Assembly: GCF_014779555.2 (NCBI RefSeq)
Contig: NZ_CP094357.1
Location: 2,790,001-2,854,000 of the forward strand
Length of the DNA: 64,000 nt
Source: Lysobacter capsici
GTDB lineage: Bacteria; Pseudomonadota; Gammaproteobacteria; Xanthomonadales; Xanthomonadaceae
Direction: 5' to 3'
This document shows positions 17,766-25,997 of the stretch, in pieces (the stretch's first letter is position 1; each line of letters begins with the position of its first letter). The position numbers and the translations under genes are program-made. The notes beneath the pieces were generated by a model that was not told where the DNA came from, searched no databases, and saw only the letters and a list, made by a program, of their open reading frames with translations.

Positions 17766-20086
17766 CAGCAGGTCTCCGGCACGATCGGCACCGGCAGCAA
17801 CGGCTTCGCGCCGCCGCCCGACGAGCCGCCGCCGCTGCTGTTGCCGCCGCCGCGCAGCGCGTCGATCGGCAACGGATCGCCGACCACCACCGAGATACCG
17901 AGAATGCGCGGCAGCTGCAGGCCGCTCATTTCGATCACATCGCTGGCGCTGCGTTCGCCTTCGGCCAGCAGCACGTCGGCGACCGAGGTCACCCCCGACA
18001 CGCGCGCGACTTCGGCCAGCAGCACCCGGCTCGCGACCGCGGTGCGCAGCGGCCAGCCGCGCGCCGGGTCGGCGGTGCGCGGCGCGAACAACGCGGCCTC
18101 GCGCGGCATCGCCCCGGCCGGGCCGATCGGCGCGAGCGCGTCGCGCAAGCGGCGCTTCACGTCGTCGACCACTTGCGCTATCGCGTAACCGGCGGCGGCT
18201 TCGATGCCGACCGAGATCCACACGCCCTTGTAATCGGCGCCGCGCACGACCAGTTCGGTGGTGACCAGGCGGCGCGGGTCCAGATGCCGGCACAGCGCGT
18301 TGAGGAAGGGACGATCGGCGCGCGGCGCGTCGGGCTGGCCCGGGTCGTGGCGCGGAATCGCCAGCACGGTGACCACGCCCGGCGCCGAGCCGGGTTCGTT
18401 CGGAGCGAGGTCGGGATGGAACGCCGGCAGCACTTCGATCCGGCCGATCTGCACGCCGGGCGCGCGGCAGGCGATCGATTCGAAATCGTCGACGCTGACC
18501 ATGCGGTCGCGATGCTGCAGATAACGGCGCACCTGTTTCTCGCCGCTGTCGGTGCTTTCGGCGTCGGCGCCGCCCCAGGTGCGCACCGGGTTGGCGACAG
18601 CGAAGCCCGACGGCAGTTGCGGCGCGTTATTGATCGCCGCTTCGGCGACGTTGCCTTGCGCGCCCAGGCAGAATTCGTAGGAGGCGAACACCCGCGCGCC
18701 CAGCGGCAGGCGGCGACCGCGCAGGCCGTCGCCGAAACGCAGCTCGCCGGCTTCCGGATCGAGTTCGAACACGTCGGTCGGGCCGGGCCTGGTGCATGCG
18801 GCATCGCGCGCGCTGCTGCGCGGATCGGCGATCGGCACTTCCGGCGCGGCCGCGGCGAGATCGTCGATCTCGTTCCAGCGTTGCGCGCTGCCGTCGCCGA
18901 GCCGGGTCAGCACATTGACCGAGCCGCGCAGCACCGGACGTCGCGACAACCGCCGCAGCTGATCGGGGCGACCGTCGCCGTCGGCGAGCGGTTCGGCGGC
19001 GATGCGCTGGATCTGCCGGATCGGGGTCGCGTTGATGCCGGCCCAGCGCAGGCGCGCCTGCGCCGCGCCGTCGGCGGAAATGCGCAGCCAGGTGATCGCG
19101 CGCGCGGCCAGCGCCGGATCGTCCAGGCTCGGCGGCATCGCGCCGACGCCGCCTTCGAGCGGATCGATGTCGCGCCACACCCGCAGCTGATCGGCCGCGG
19201 GCAGACTCAGCTGGACCACGCCGGGCACCGACAGCAGATCGACGTCGGTGCGCGGTTCGAGTTGCCGATACGCCGGCGCGGGGCGATCGTCGCCATCGCG
19301 CGGCACGCGGCCGTCGGCCGGCACGTTCGGCAATTCGAAACGCAGCAGGTTGCGGCTTTGCGCGTTGCCGGCCGGCAGCAGTTGCGCGCTGGTCGCGTCC
19401 AGCGCCGGCACCAGGCCGAGGGTCAGGGTGCGGCCGCCGAGCTGATCGCGCAGGTGCTTCCACGGGTCGTCGGGATCGCCGGGGGTGTCGTTGGCGCGCG
19501 CGAGCAGCGCGATCCACAGCGAACGGTCGACGGTGTCGGCGTTGAGGTCGACGCTGTCGACGACCTTGCGGTCCAGCGCCAGGGTCTTGTACAGCTGCAC
19601 GTTGCCTTCGCCGGGGAACGGCAGTTGATACGACGCGTACAGCAGGCGGTAGTAATCGAGCAGTTCCTGCGAGGGATCCTCGATCCGGCGCTTGAAGTAC
19701 ACCCGCGCCTCGACCGGCAGCACGTCCAGGCCGAGCTGGGTGCGGAACGGCACCGCGCCGGCGCGCACTTCCAGATCCGCCGGCAGGGTTTCCACCCGCG
19801 CTTCGCCGCGCGCGTTGTCGATCGCGATCAGCCCCTGCGCGGCCGAGGCGCTGGCCAGCGGGATGCGCAGCATCTGCAGGAACTTCAGACGATTGCGCTC
19901 GGGCGTCAGGTTGGCGCGGTACAGCAGGTTCTCGGTCAGGAACGAGAACAACTGCACCAGGGTGACGCCGGGGTCGCTCTGGTTGAAGTTGGTCCACTCC
20001 GGCGTATGCACGCTCGCGCGCGCCAGCGTGTCCTCGACCAGTTGGGCGTAGCGGCGATCGTCGATGGGCGGGGGTGCGAGCGGCAT
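17765..20086 (-). CDS. Putative baseplate assembly protein J (gp6/Afp11-like)
   Basis: This 773-aa protein starts with 'TPEWTNFNQSDPGVTLVQLFSFLTENLLYRAN', the hallmark of baseplate J/gp6-like wedge proteins. The C-terminal part has 'RYLQHRDRMVSVDDFESIACRAPGVQIGRIEVLP' and 'VVDDVKRRLRDAL', also typical. It ends in a Gly/Ser-rich linker. In Afp and PVC particles this protein (Afp11) forms the baseplate wedge with Afp12, encoded immediately after it here. It lies 10 nt downstream of the gp25 gene. Its length is close to that of other eCIS Cis11 proteins. Confidence 0.9.
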   Translation of the reverse strand: MPLAPPPIDDRRYAQLVEDTLARASVHTPEWTNFNQSDPGVTLVQLFSFLTENLLYRANLTPERNRLKFLQMLRIPLASASAAQGLIAIDNARGEARVETLPADLEVRAGAVPFRTQLGLDVLPVEARVYFKRRIEDPSQELLDYYRLLYASYQLPFPGEGNVQLYKTLALDRKVVDSVDLNADTVDRSLWIALLARANDTPGDPDDPWKHLRDQLGGRTLTLGLVPALDATSAQLLPAGNAQSRNLLRFELPNVPADGRVPRDGDDRPAPAYRQLEPRTDVDLLSVPGVVQLSLPAADQLRVWRDIDPLEGGVGAMPPSLDDPALAARAITWLRISADGAAQARLRWAGINATPIRQIQRIAAEPLADGDGRPDQLRRLSRRPVLRGSVNVLTRLGDGSAQRWNEIDDLAAAAPEVPIADPRSSARDAACTRPGPTDVFELDPEAGELRFGDGLRGRRLPLGARVFASYEFCLGAQGNVAEAAINNAPQLPSGFAVANPVRTWGGADAESTDSGEKQVRRYLQHRDRMVSVDDFESIACRAPGVQIGRIEVLPAFHPDLAPNEPGSAPGVVTVLAIPRHDPGQPDAPRADRPFLNALCRHLDPRRLVTTELVVRGADYKGVWISVGIEAAAGYAIAQVVDDVKRRLRDALAPIGPAGAMPREAALFAPRTADPARGWPLRTAVASRVLLAEVARVSGVTSVADVLLAEGERSASDVIEMSGLQLPRILGISVVVGDPLPIDALRGGGNSSGGGSSGGGAKPLLPVPIVPETC

Positions 20087-20096
20087 CGGGGCGGCC

Positions 20097-20489
20097 TCAG
20101 TTCACGGCCAGCGGAATGGCGAGGCTGATGCGCTCGCGCGACGCGGTGGCGACCAGCCGGTAGGTGATCGTCGCCAACGCGGTCTCGGCTTCGCTGGGAT
20201 GCGCGATGACCTCGACGTCTTCGACCTGGATGCGCCGTTCCCAGCGCGCCAGCGCGCGCTGCATCGCCTCGCGCATGCGCGCATGGGTGCCGGCGTTGTT
20301 GGGTTCGAACAGGAAGCGCGCGAGTCCGGCGCCGTAGTCGGGCTGGCCGACGCGCTCGCCCGGCTCGGTCCTGAGGATGATCGCGATCGATTCGCGGATA
20401 TTGGCCTCGCCCGACGACCACACGAAGCCGCCGTCGGCGCCGACCCGCGGCGGAAACGAGAATCCGCGTCCGAATACGCTGTCGTTCAT
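20097..20489 (-). CDS. gp25-like baseplate wedge protein (Afp9-like)
   Basis: This 130-aa protein has the T4 gp25/lysozyme-like wedge pattern: 'GRGFSFPPRVG', 'NIRESIAIILRTEPGERVGQPDYGAGLARFLFEPN', then 'MREAMQRALARWERRIQVEDVEV'. The EPGER motif is the conserved core used to nucleate sheath assembly in all contractile systems. The ATG at 20489 overlaps the stop of the 693-aa gene as ATGA. Length is normal for the family (about 130-150 aa). Confidence 0.93.
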   Translation of the reverse strand: MNDSVFGRGFSFPPRVGADGGFVWSSGEANIRESIAIILRTEPGERVGQPDYGAGLARFLFEPNNAGTHARMREAMQRALARWERRIQVEDVEVIAHPSEAETALATITYRLVATASRERISLAIPLAVN

Positions 20490-22567
20490 GACGCCTCCTT
20501 CTTGCCTTTCAGGCCCGGCACCGGGAAGCAGATGACGAAGTACGGCAGCCAGCGGAAGATCAGATCGAACAAGGTGACGATGATGATCAGCAGGATCAGC
20601 GCGCAGATGGTGATGATCGGGATCGATATCGAGCAGATCATGCCGATGTTGATGCCGCCGCTCTGGCACGGCCCGCCGTCGCCGGCCGGCAGATCCTTGT
20701 GGAACGGCCACGGCAGCACCGACAGCACCAGGTCGACCAGGCCCATGCCCTTGGCGCGTTGCACCTGGCCGCACAACATGTCCGACAGCACGAACGCGGT
20801 ATTGCGTTGATGCTTGCGCAAGCCGGCCGGGCTGGTGTCGGTCGGCAGCGAGATGCGGATCGGCCGCGCGGGCGCGTCGGAATCGAAGAATCCGGCGAGG
20901 CGGAAACGCTGGGTCGGCGCCGACAGCAGCGGCGGGTGCAGCGGTCCGCAGTCGCGGCGCGCATGCACGAAGCGCAGCACGAACCAGCCGCCGTCGCCGA
21001 GGTTCGCGCCGAGGTTGTTGCCGAGCGCGTTCTTGACCTGCAGCGCGAACGGCACCGGCGGCGCGTCGGTTTCGGCCGTGGCCACCAGCGCGCGCGCGAA
21101 CAGCGCGGTGAAGCGATCGACCTTGCGCGCGATGTCCTGGCCCGGCACGGTGCCGGCGAGCGGATCGGCGTCGACCTCGGGGGTCGAGCCGCTGAGCTCG
21201 TCTAGCGCGAGATACGGCCCGGTCGCGGCGAGCGCGGTGTCGACGCCGGCCAGGCAGAAGTGGAAACGCGGCCAGTCGGGCAGGCCGCGGGTGTCCTGGC
21301 CGGGCTTGGAACCGGTGGCATAAGTCGCGGTGCTCGCTTCCAGACGCGCGCCGACGCCATCGGCGCTGATCGCCTTGAGCGCGGCGCGCATCGAGGCCAG
21401 CGGCGGATACTCGCCGCCGCTGCCGAGCGCGGCGATCAACGCCGGGCTCATCGCCGGCTTGCCGAGCCAGTCGTACAGCGCCTTGCGCGCATCCGACAAG
21501 GCCGCGTAGCCGCCGCCGTTGTCGACGATGACTTGCCACAGATCGGGCAGGTAGGTCTTCAGATGCGTGGCGCAATCGAGCAGCACCAGCCACGACGCGC
21601 TCTGCTGCTGCAGATTGAAGTTGAGCGCGCGCGCGACCCGGTCGGCCGGCGGCTCGCTCTCGTCGCCGATCTGCGGCGTGGACTCCGGCGCGGTCGACAG
21701 TTTGTAGGCCGAACGGATCAGGGTCTTCCACGGTTCGCTGACGTCGATCTGGAACTGCGACATGCGCGCGAGCTTGGACACGGCCGGCGCGGGCGCGCTC
21801 GTGGCCGCATCGAGTTGCTGCCGTTGCGCGCTGGCGAAGCTCTCGACCGGGGTCGGATCGACTCGCACGCCGAGATATTCCTCGCGCCGGCCGACCGGCA
21901 CCGTGCCGGCCCACAGGCTGCGCCGATGCCGGTTCTGGTCGAGGAAGTTCAACGAAAACGCCGGCAGGCGTTCTTCGCCGGGCACGAAGCCGGCCTCGTC
22001 GCAACGCTGCCAGCGCGCGCCTTGCGCGTCCTTGATGTAAGCGAATTCGTGCAGCGCATCGGCCGCGCCGCCGGGCAGCGGCAACAGCCGCCGCAGCACC
22101 ATGCCGACTTCTTCCGCGCCGCCGCGCACCAGCGCGTGTTCGGGCAGGCCGTGGATGCCGCAGACCAGGCTGGCGGTGGCCAGATAATGGCGTTGATGCG
22201 CGGGCTGATACAGCTTCAGCGGCAACGCGTCGGCGGGTTCGGGCGCGATCTTCGGCTGCGCCGCTTTCGCCATCGCGCTGCGCCGCGCGCTGCGCACCAG
22301 CTGCGGCAGCGGCGCGCGTTCGACCAGATCGGGCGGGTCGACCATCGGCTTGCGCCAGGTTTCGCCGCGCGCGAGCAGGCGATCGATGCGGGCCGGATCG
22401 TGGGCGAGGGTGCCGAGCAACTGCTCCATGAATTCGTCGCTGGCGAAACGCAGGATCGCCGGCCGCGCTTGTTCGTGCTGATACTGTGGCGACGGCGTCG
22501 CGCTGTCGTCGCCGAAACGCGACCACAGCGGCTGCGGACTTTGCCAGCGCAGCGGATGATGGTTCAT
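20486..22567 (-). CDS. Large eCIS protein with C-terminal membrane segment, function unknown
   Basis: This 693-aa protein starts at an ATG preceded by AGGAGG with good spacing. Most of it appears soluble and mixed alpha/beta. The last about 50 residues (642-682) are a strongly hydrophobic stretch rich in Ile, Leu, Cys and Phe, then a basic tail GLKGKKEAS. One long or two short transmembrane helices would fit. The gene sits between the spike gene gpV and gp25, so it belongs to the baseplate block. Classical Afp/PVC particles are soluble and have no such protein there. A baseplate-linked membrane anchor, or an insertion module carried at the tip, are both possible. No catalytic motif is evident. 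Confidence 0.7.
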   Translation of the reverse strand: MNHHPLRWQSPQPLWSRFGDDSATPSPQYQHEQARPAILRFASDEFMEQLLGTLAHDPARIDRLLARGETWRKPMVDPPDLVERAPLPQLVRSARRSAMAKAAQPKIAPEPADALPLKLYQPAHQRHYLATASLVCGIHGLPEHALVRGGAEEVGMVLRRLLPLPGGAADALHEFAYIKDAQGARWQRCDEAGFVPGEERLPAFSLNFLDQNRHRRSLWAGTVPVGRREEYLGVRVDPTPVESFASAQRQQLDAATSAPAPAVSKLARMSQFQIDVSEPWKTLIRSAYKLSTAPESTPQIGDESEPPADRVARALNFNLQQQSASWLVLLDCATHLKTYLPDLWQVIVDNGGGYAALSDARKALYDWLGKPAMSPALIAALGSGGEYPPLASMRAALKAISADGVGARLEASTATYATGSKPGQDTRGLPDWPRFHFCLAGVDTALAATGPYLALDELSGSTPEVDADPLAGTVPGQDIARKVDRFTALFARALVATAETDAPPVPFALQVKNALGNNLGANLGDGGWFVLRFVHARRDCGPLHPPLLSAPTQRFRLAGFFDSDAPARPIRISLPTDTSPAGLRKHQRNTAFVLSDMLCGQVQRAKGMGLVDLVLSVLPWPFHKDLPAGDGGPCQSGGINIGMICSISIPIITICALILLIIIVTLFDLIFRWLPYFVICFPVPGLKGKKEAS

Positions 22568-22628
22568 CGCGGCCTCCTGCCATCGGTGCGGCGGCGGAAG
22601 GAGGAGTGGATGCGGGTATCGACGGTAT

Positions 22629-23351
22629 TCACCAGATATTCCCCGCGCCCGGCGTGTACGACGCACTGACGATGCTGTTGCAGATGACCGTGTCGGCCTT
22701 GACCACGCCGGAGAAACTCGACATCGCCGCATCCACCGTGACCATGCCGGCGCTGACCGCGACCTGGCTGGCGTTGACGGTGACCTTGACCGCGGCGGTG
22801 ATGGTGATGCCGGCGGTTTCGAGCTTGATCGAGTTGCCGTTGCTGTCGGCGATCTCGACCGCGCCGGGGCCGTCCTTGAGGGTGAAGGTCTGCCCGCCGG
22901 GGGTTTCCAGCAGCAACTGTTCGCGGCCGTCCTGATCGTCGAGGGTGATCTGCACGCCGTTGCGCGAGCGCAGCACCTTCTTGTAGTTCTTGCCGGCGCC
23001 GTCCATCGAGGCCGGCGGTTGGTCGCGGCCGTTCCACAGGCCGCCGAGCACGCACGGCCGGCACGGATCGCCGTGTTCGAAACCAACCAGCACTTCGTCG
23101 TCCACATCCGGCACGAACCAGCTGCCGCGGTTATTGCCGCCCAACATCGTCGCCAGTCGCGCCCACGCCTCGAAACGCTGCCCGCCGGCATCGGGCGACC
23201 ACGGCAACGCGACCTTGACCCGGCCCTGGTTGTCGGGATCCTTGATGTCGACGACCAGCGCCACGAACACGCCGTACCAGCGTCCGCCCCAGCCCATCGG
23301 CAGGCGTTCGTCGAGCAGTTGTTCGTAGGCGGGCAGGTCGACGATGCGCAT
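22629..23351 (-). CDS. VgrG-like spike, gp5/gpV OB-fold part
   Basis: This 240-aa protein contains the phage baseplate protein V/gp5 OB fold ('YGVFVALVVDIKDPDNQGRVKVALPW' and 'WARLATMLGGNNRGSWFVPDVDDEVLVGFEHGDPCRPCVLGGLWNG'). A beta-helical needle follows ('NGNSIKLETAGITITA ... VTVNASQVAVSAGMVTVDAAMSS'). It corresponds to the C-terminal part of Afp8/VgrG. The gpD-like N-terminal half is a separate gene ending 3 nt upstream, so the spike is encoded in two pieces. No extra effector domain is fused at the tip. Confidence 0.9.
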   Translation of the reverse strand: MRIVDLPAYEQLLDERLPMGWGGRWYGVFVALVVDIKDPDNQGRVKVALPWSPDAGGQRFEAWARLATMLGGNNRGSWFVPDVDDEVLVGFEHGDPCRPCVLGGLWNGRDQPPASMDGAGKNYKKVLRSRNGVQITLDDQDGREQLLLETPGGQTFTLKDGPGAVEIADSNGNSIKLETAGITITAAVKVTVNASQVAVSAGMVTVDAAMSSFSGVVKADTVICNSIVSASYTPGAGNIW

Positions 23352-23354
23352 CGT

Positions 23355-24422
23355 TCAAGCCCGTCCGATCATCGGGCGGTCGCACCAGAACTCGGTGCGC
23401 ATGCCCAGTTTGGGATCGAAGCGGATCTGCACCTGGGTCACGGTGTAGTCGCCCTCGAACAACGGGCCGATGCCCTTGATCGTCAATCGGGTGCCGACCC
23501 GCAAGGTATCGCGGGTCTCGGCCACGCCATGGCCGACGACGAAACGCCGCGCCATATGCCGGAAACTCGATTCGGCCAGCACCCGCGCTTCGCCGTCGGA
23601 CAGAGGACAGGCGTGGACCAGGGTGTCGGCGCGTTTGCCGAACGCGCGTTGCAGGGTCTGCGCGCCGCTGTCCTTGCCGCCGAGTTCGGCGCGGATCGCC
23701 GCGTCGTCGGCTTCGTGCTTGGCCGCGCGCTTGTCGGTGACGCTCCAGCCGGCGCCGGTCAACTGGGTGCGTTGATGGGCGAGGTCGGCGCGCACTTCGA
23801 ATTCGCGCAGCGGACCGGCCCAGGACAATTCCAGCGACGGCCCGTTGCGGCGCGCGCGCTGCACCGCCTTGAGCTGGGTGCCTTCGACCCAGATCTGCGC
23901 GTCTTCGTGGCGGGCGAGGTCGCGCAGAAACGCGAGGTCGCTCTGGTTGACCTGCGCCAGCAGCTTGTGACTTTCGCCGCTGAGATCGACCTGCGCCTGC
24001 AGGCCATGATCGCCGGCGATGCTGCGCGCCACGTCGGCCAGACTGGCGTCGGCGAAGCCGCGCGTGCGCCGGGTCATGCGCAGGTCCTGCAATCGGTCTT
24101 CGGCGCACACGCCGATCTGCGGCGTGCCGCCGTCGGGATAGCTGGCCGAGATCGCCGAGATTCGGCCTTCGAACAGTTTCGCGTCGCCGAGCTTGATCGT
24201 CAGCGGCTTGCCGAATTCCAGAAGATCGCGGCCGAAATGCTGGAAGCCGGGCGTGTCCGCTCCGCCCCAGTTGCCGAACACCAGCTCGCAGCACGTCAGT
24301 CCCGCTTCAGATTCGCTGATGTCCAACGACATCAGCGAACTGGTCAGCGTGTCCTGGCGCCGGCCATCGATTTCCACCGAGGGTCGCGAGGCTTTGATCG
24401 GCGATGTTCCGCTATCGGCCAT
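23355..24422 (-). CDS. VgrG-like spike, gpD/gp27 part (phage late control D-like)
   Basis: This 355-aa protein is phage late-control-D/gp27-like: 'MSLDISESEAGLTCCELVFGNWG', 'VCAEDRLQDLRMTRRTRGFADASLADVARSIAGDHGL', 'FLRDLARHEDAQIWVEG' and the C-terminal 'EGDYTVTQVQIRFDPKLGMRTEFWCDRP'. These form the trimeric hub joining the tube to the spike. In Afp8 this domain and the OB-fold needle are one protein; here they are adjacent genes 3 nt apart. It follows the 58-aa gene by 21 nt. Confidence 0.9.
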   Translation of the reverse strand: MADSGTSPIKASRPSVEIDGRRQDTLTSSLMSLDISESEAGLTCCELVFGNWGGADTPGFQHFGRDLLEFGKPLTIKLGDAKLFEGRISAISASYPDGGTPQIGVCAEDRLQDLRMTRRTRGFADASLADVARSIAGDHGLQAQVDLSGESHKLLAQVNQSDLAFLRDLARHEDAQIWVEGTQLKAVQRARRNGPSLELSWAGPLREFEVRADLAHQRTQLTGAGWSVTDKRAAKHEADDAAIRAELGGKDSGAQTLQRAFGKRADTLVHACPLSDGEARVLAESSFRHMARRFVVGHGVAETRDTLRVGTRLTIKGIGPLFEGDYTVTQVQIRFDPKLGMRTEFWCDRPMIGRA

Positions 24423-24443
24423 GAGTCGTGACTGTCCTTGTGA

Positions 24444-24620
24444 CTAGTGCGCCCAGACCCGCAGCGCGCGTTGTTGCAACTGCCGCAGCGCGGCCTCGAG
24501 GTCGTGCGGGTCGAGCTTGGCCGGGGCGTCGTCCTGGCCCTTGCCGGCGCCGCCCGCATCGTTCTTGTCGCCGCCGCGCGGATCGCTCAGCACTTCGAAT
24601 TCGTTGATCACCACACCCAT
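24444..24620 (-). CDS. Small eCIS protein (Afp6-size, Afp6 position)
   Basis: A 58-aa reading frame starts 'MGVVINEFEVLSDP' and ends 'LEAALRQLQQRALRVWAH'. It is acidic and linker-like in the middle (Gly/Lys/Asp) and helical at the C-terminus. Short proteins of this size and with the same 'NEFEV' start and helical end occur between the tube and spike genes of eCIS (Afp6 slot). Their function is unknown. It sits 40 nt after the LysM adaptor and 21 nt before the gpD gene, on the same strand, so it is part of the operon. Confidence 0.75.
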   Translation of the reverse strand: MGVVINEFEVLSDPRGGDKNDAGGAGKGQDDAPAKLDPHDLEAALRQLQQRALRVWAH

Positions 24621-24660
24621 CGCCGTGTCCTCATCGAAAGTCGTGTCGCGTCCAAAGCGG

Positions 24661-25515
24661 TCATCCGAACGAGATCGAGCCGCCGGCGCCGCCGCCGAGC
24701 GAAGCGTTCAGTCCAACCGAAGCATCGATCGACGCGCCGGTGCCGAAGCCCGCAGCACCGCCAACCGAACCCCCACCCGAAATCCCCACGTCCAGCCCGG
24801 CGCCGATCCCGCCACTCAAGCCACCGCCGATCGAAGCCCCGGCCGAAAGATTCAGATCGACCAACTGCCCCGCGGGCATCCGCAGCGGATCTTCGATCCC
24901 ATTGGCTGACGCGATTCCCTGCCAATCGCCCTTGCCGTTCTTGCCGGCCATCGACTGCAGCGAATCGCCTTGCTTAGCGCTCTTCAACGGCGCCTGCCCG
25001 GGCTGATTGGGCACCTTGCCTTCGCCCTTGAATTCGGCGGCGAGGATCTTCTGTTGCGACAAGGTCATGGTGATGCTCGAACGCAACGGCTTGCCGTCCT
25101 GAGAGAAGAACTCCAGCGTTTCCTCCATTCCCTCGACCATGCCGTCGAACAGGAAACTGCCCCAGTGAAAACGTACGCCGGGCGGCGCGAGTTTCTTCGG
25201 GTCCTGCTCGGACGGTTGCGGGGTCATGAAGTAGACGACGTGCTGGGTCAGCCGGCGCACGTCGTCGACTGCGTCCTTTTCCATCGCGGTCACGTCGAAC
25301 CACAGTTGCAGCGCGAGCTTGGTGGTGCCGGCGCCGACGAACTGGCGGCCGGCGTTGCCCGCGGCCTGGTCGCCGCCCTGCGGCTGCACGATCTGGTTGG
25401 CGAAGGTGACCTTCAGCGTTTCGGGATTGAACTGCACCTCGACCTTGCGCCCGCCGTCCTTCTCCTTGGCGAAGCTCTGATCGAGTTCGTACAGATGGGC
25501 TTTTTCCAGGGCCAT
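24661..25515 (-). CDS. LysM-containing tube cap/adaptor (Afp7-like)
   Basis: This 284-aa protein has an N-terminal CIS tube-adaptor domain ('VEVQFNPETLKVTFANQIV', 'TKLALQLWFDVTAM', 'VRFHWGSFLFDGMVEGMEETLEFFSQDGKPLRSSITMTLSQQ'). A LysM-like motif follows at about 180-235 ('AKQGDSLQSMAG ... IASANGIEDPLRMPAGQLVDL'). This is the layout of Afp7/gp53-type adaptors that sit between the tube and the spike hub. The last about 50 residues are a Gly/Ser/Ala-rich tail with no recognised domain, longer than usual. The gene is 16 nt after the second tube gene. Confidence 0.88.
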   Translation of the reverse strand: MALEKAHLYELDQSFAKEKDGGRKVEVQFNPETLKVTFANQIVQPQGGDQAAGNAGRQFVGAGTTKLALQLWFDVTAMEKDAVDDVRRLTQHVVYFMTPQPSEQDPKKLAPPGVRFHWGSFLFDGMVEGMEETLEFFSQDGKPLRSSITMTLSQQKILAAEFKGEGKVPNQPGQAPLKSAKQGDSLQSMAGKNGKGDWQGIASANGIEDPLRMPAGQLVDLNLSAGASIGGGLSGGIGAGLDVGISGGGSVGGAAGFGTGASIDASVGLNASLGGGAGGSISFG

Positions 25516-25531
25516 GCGCGTTCTCCTCGGC

Positions 25532-25996
25532 TCAGCGATCGCCCGGACGCTTGAGCGCCAGGGTTTCGTAGGCCATCTGGAATTCCTCGATGGCGATCTG
25601 GCCGTCGCGCGCGTTCATCGACGGCGCCTTGAGCTTGACCGGCACGCAGCGCGACAGCACGAAGCGCGCGCGCACGGTGGCGCCGTCGGGCGCGAGCAGC
25701 ACGACCTCGGCGTTGGCGCGCAGGCGCGGATCGGCGACCGAGTCGCGGAACCAGTCCCACAGGTCGAAGTTCTCGCTCATGCCGCGCTTGAGGGTGAGCT
25801 GGCCGTAGCTGACCGCGCCGTTGAGGCGGATCTGGCGGCCGTTGTCGCCGCCCTGGCGGATGGTCTTGACCTCCATGCTCATCTCCAGGCCGTCGCATTC
25901 GGCGAACGCGGCATTGGCCAGCGGCTTGGCGTCGCCGCCGCGGTTGATCTCGACCGAGAAATTGAAATTGGTGAAGGGGTAGGGCTGCGCGCTCAT
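25532..25996 (-). CDS. Inner tube protein 2 (gp19-like, Afp5 position)
   Basis: This 154-aa protein has the phage tail tube gp19 pattern: 'YPFTNFNFSVEINRGG', 'FAECDGLEMSMEVKTIRQGGDNG', 'LTLKRGMSENFDLWDWF', and 'RCVPVKLKAPSMNARDGQIAIEEFQMAYETLAL'. It is the second of two tube paralogues in the locus and lies directly before the LysM adaptor. In Afp, Afp5 is the tube-initiating ring at the baseplate and Afp1 makes the bulk of the tube. By position this is the initiator. Confidence 0.92.
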   Translation of the reverse strand: MSAQPYPFTNFNFSVEINRGGDAKPLANAAFAECDGLEMSMEVKTIRQGGDNGRQIRLNGAVSYGQLTLKRGMSENFDLWDWFRDSVADPRLRANAEVVLLAPDGATVRARFVLSRCVPVKLKAPSMNARDGQIAIEEFQMAYETLALKRPGDR

Positions 25997-25997
25997 G

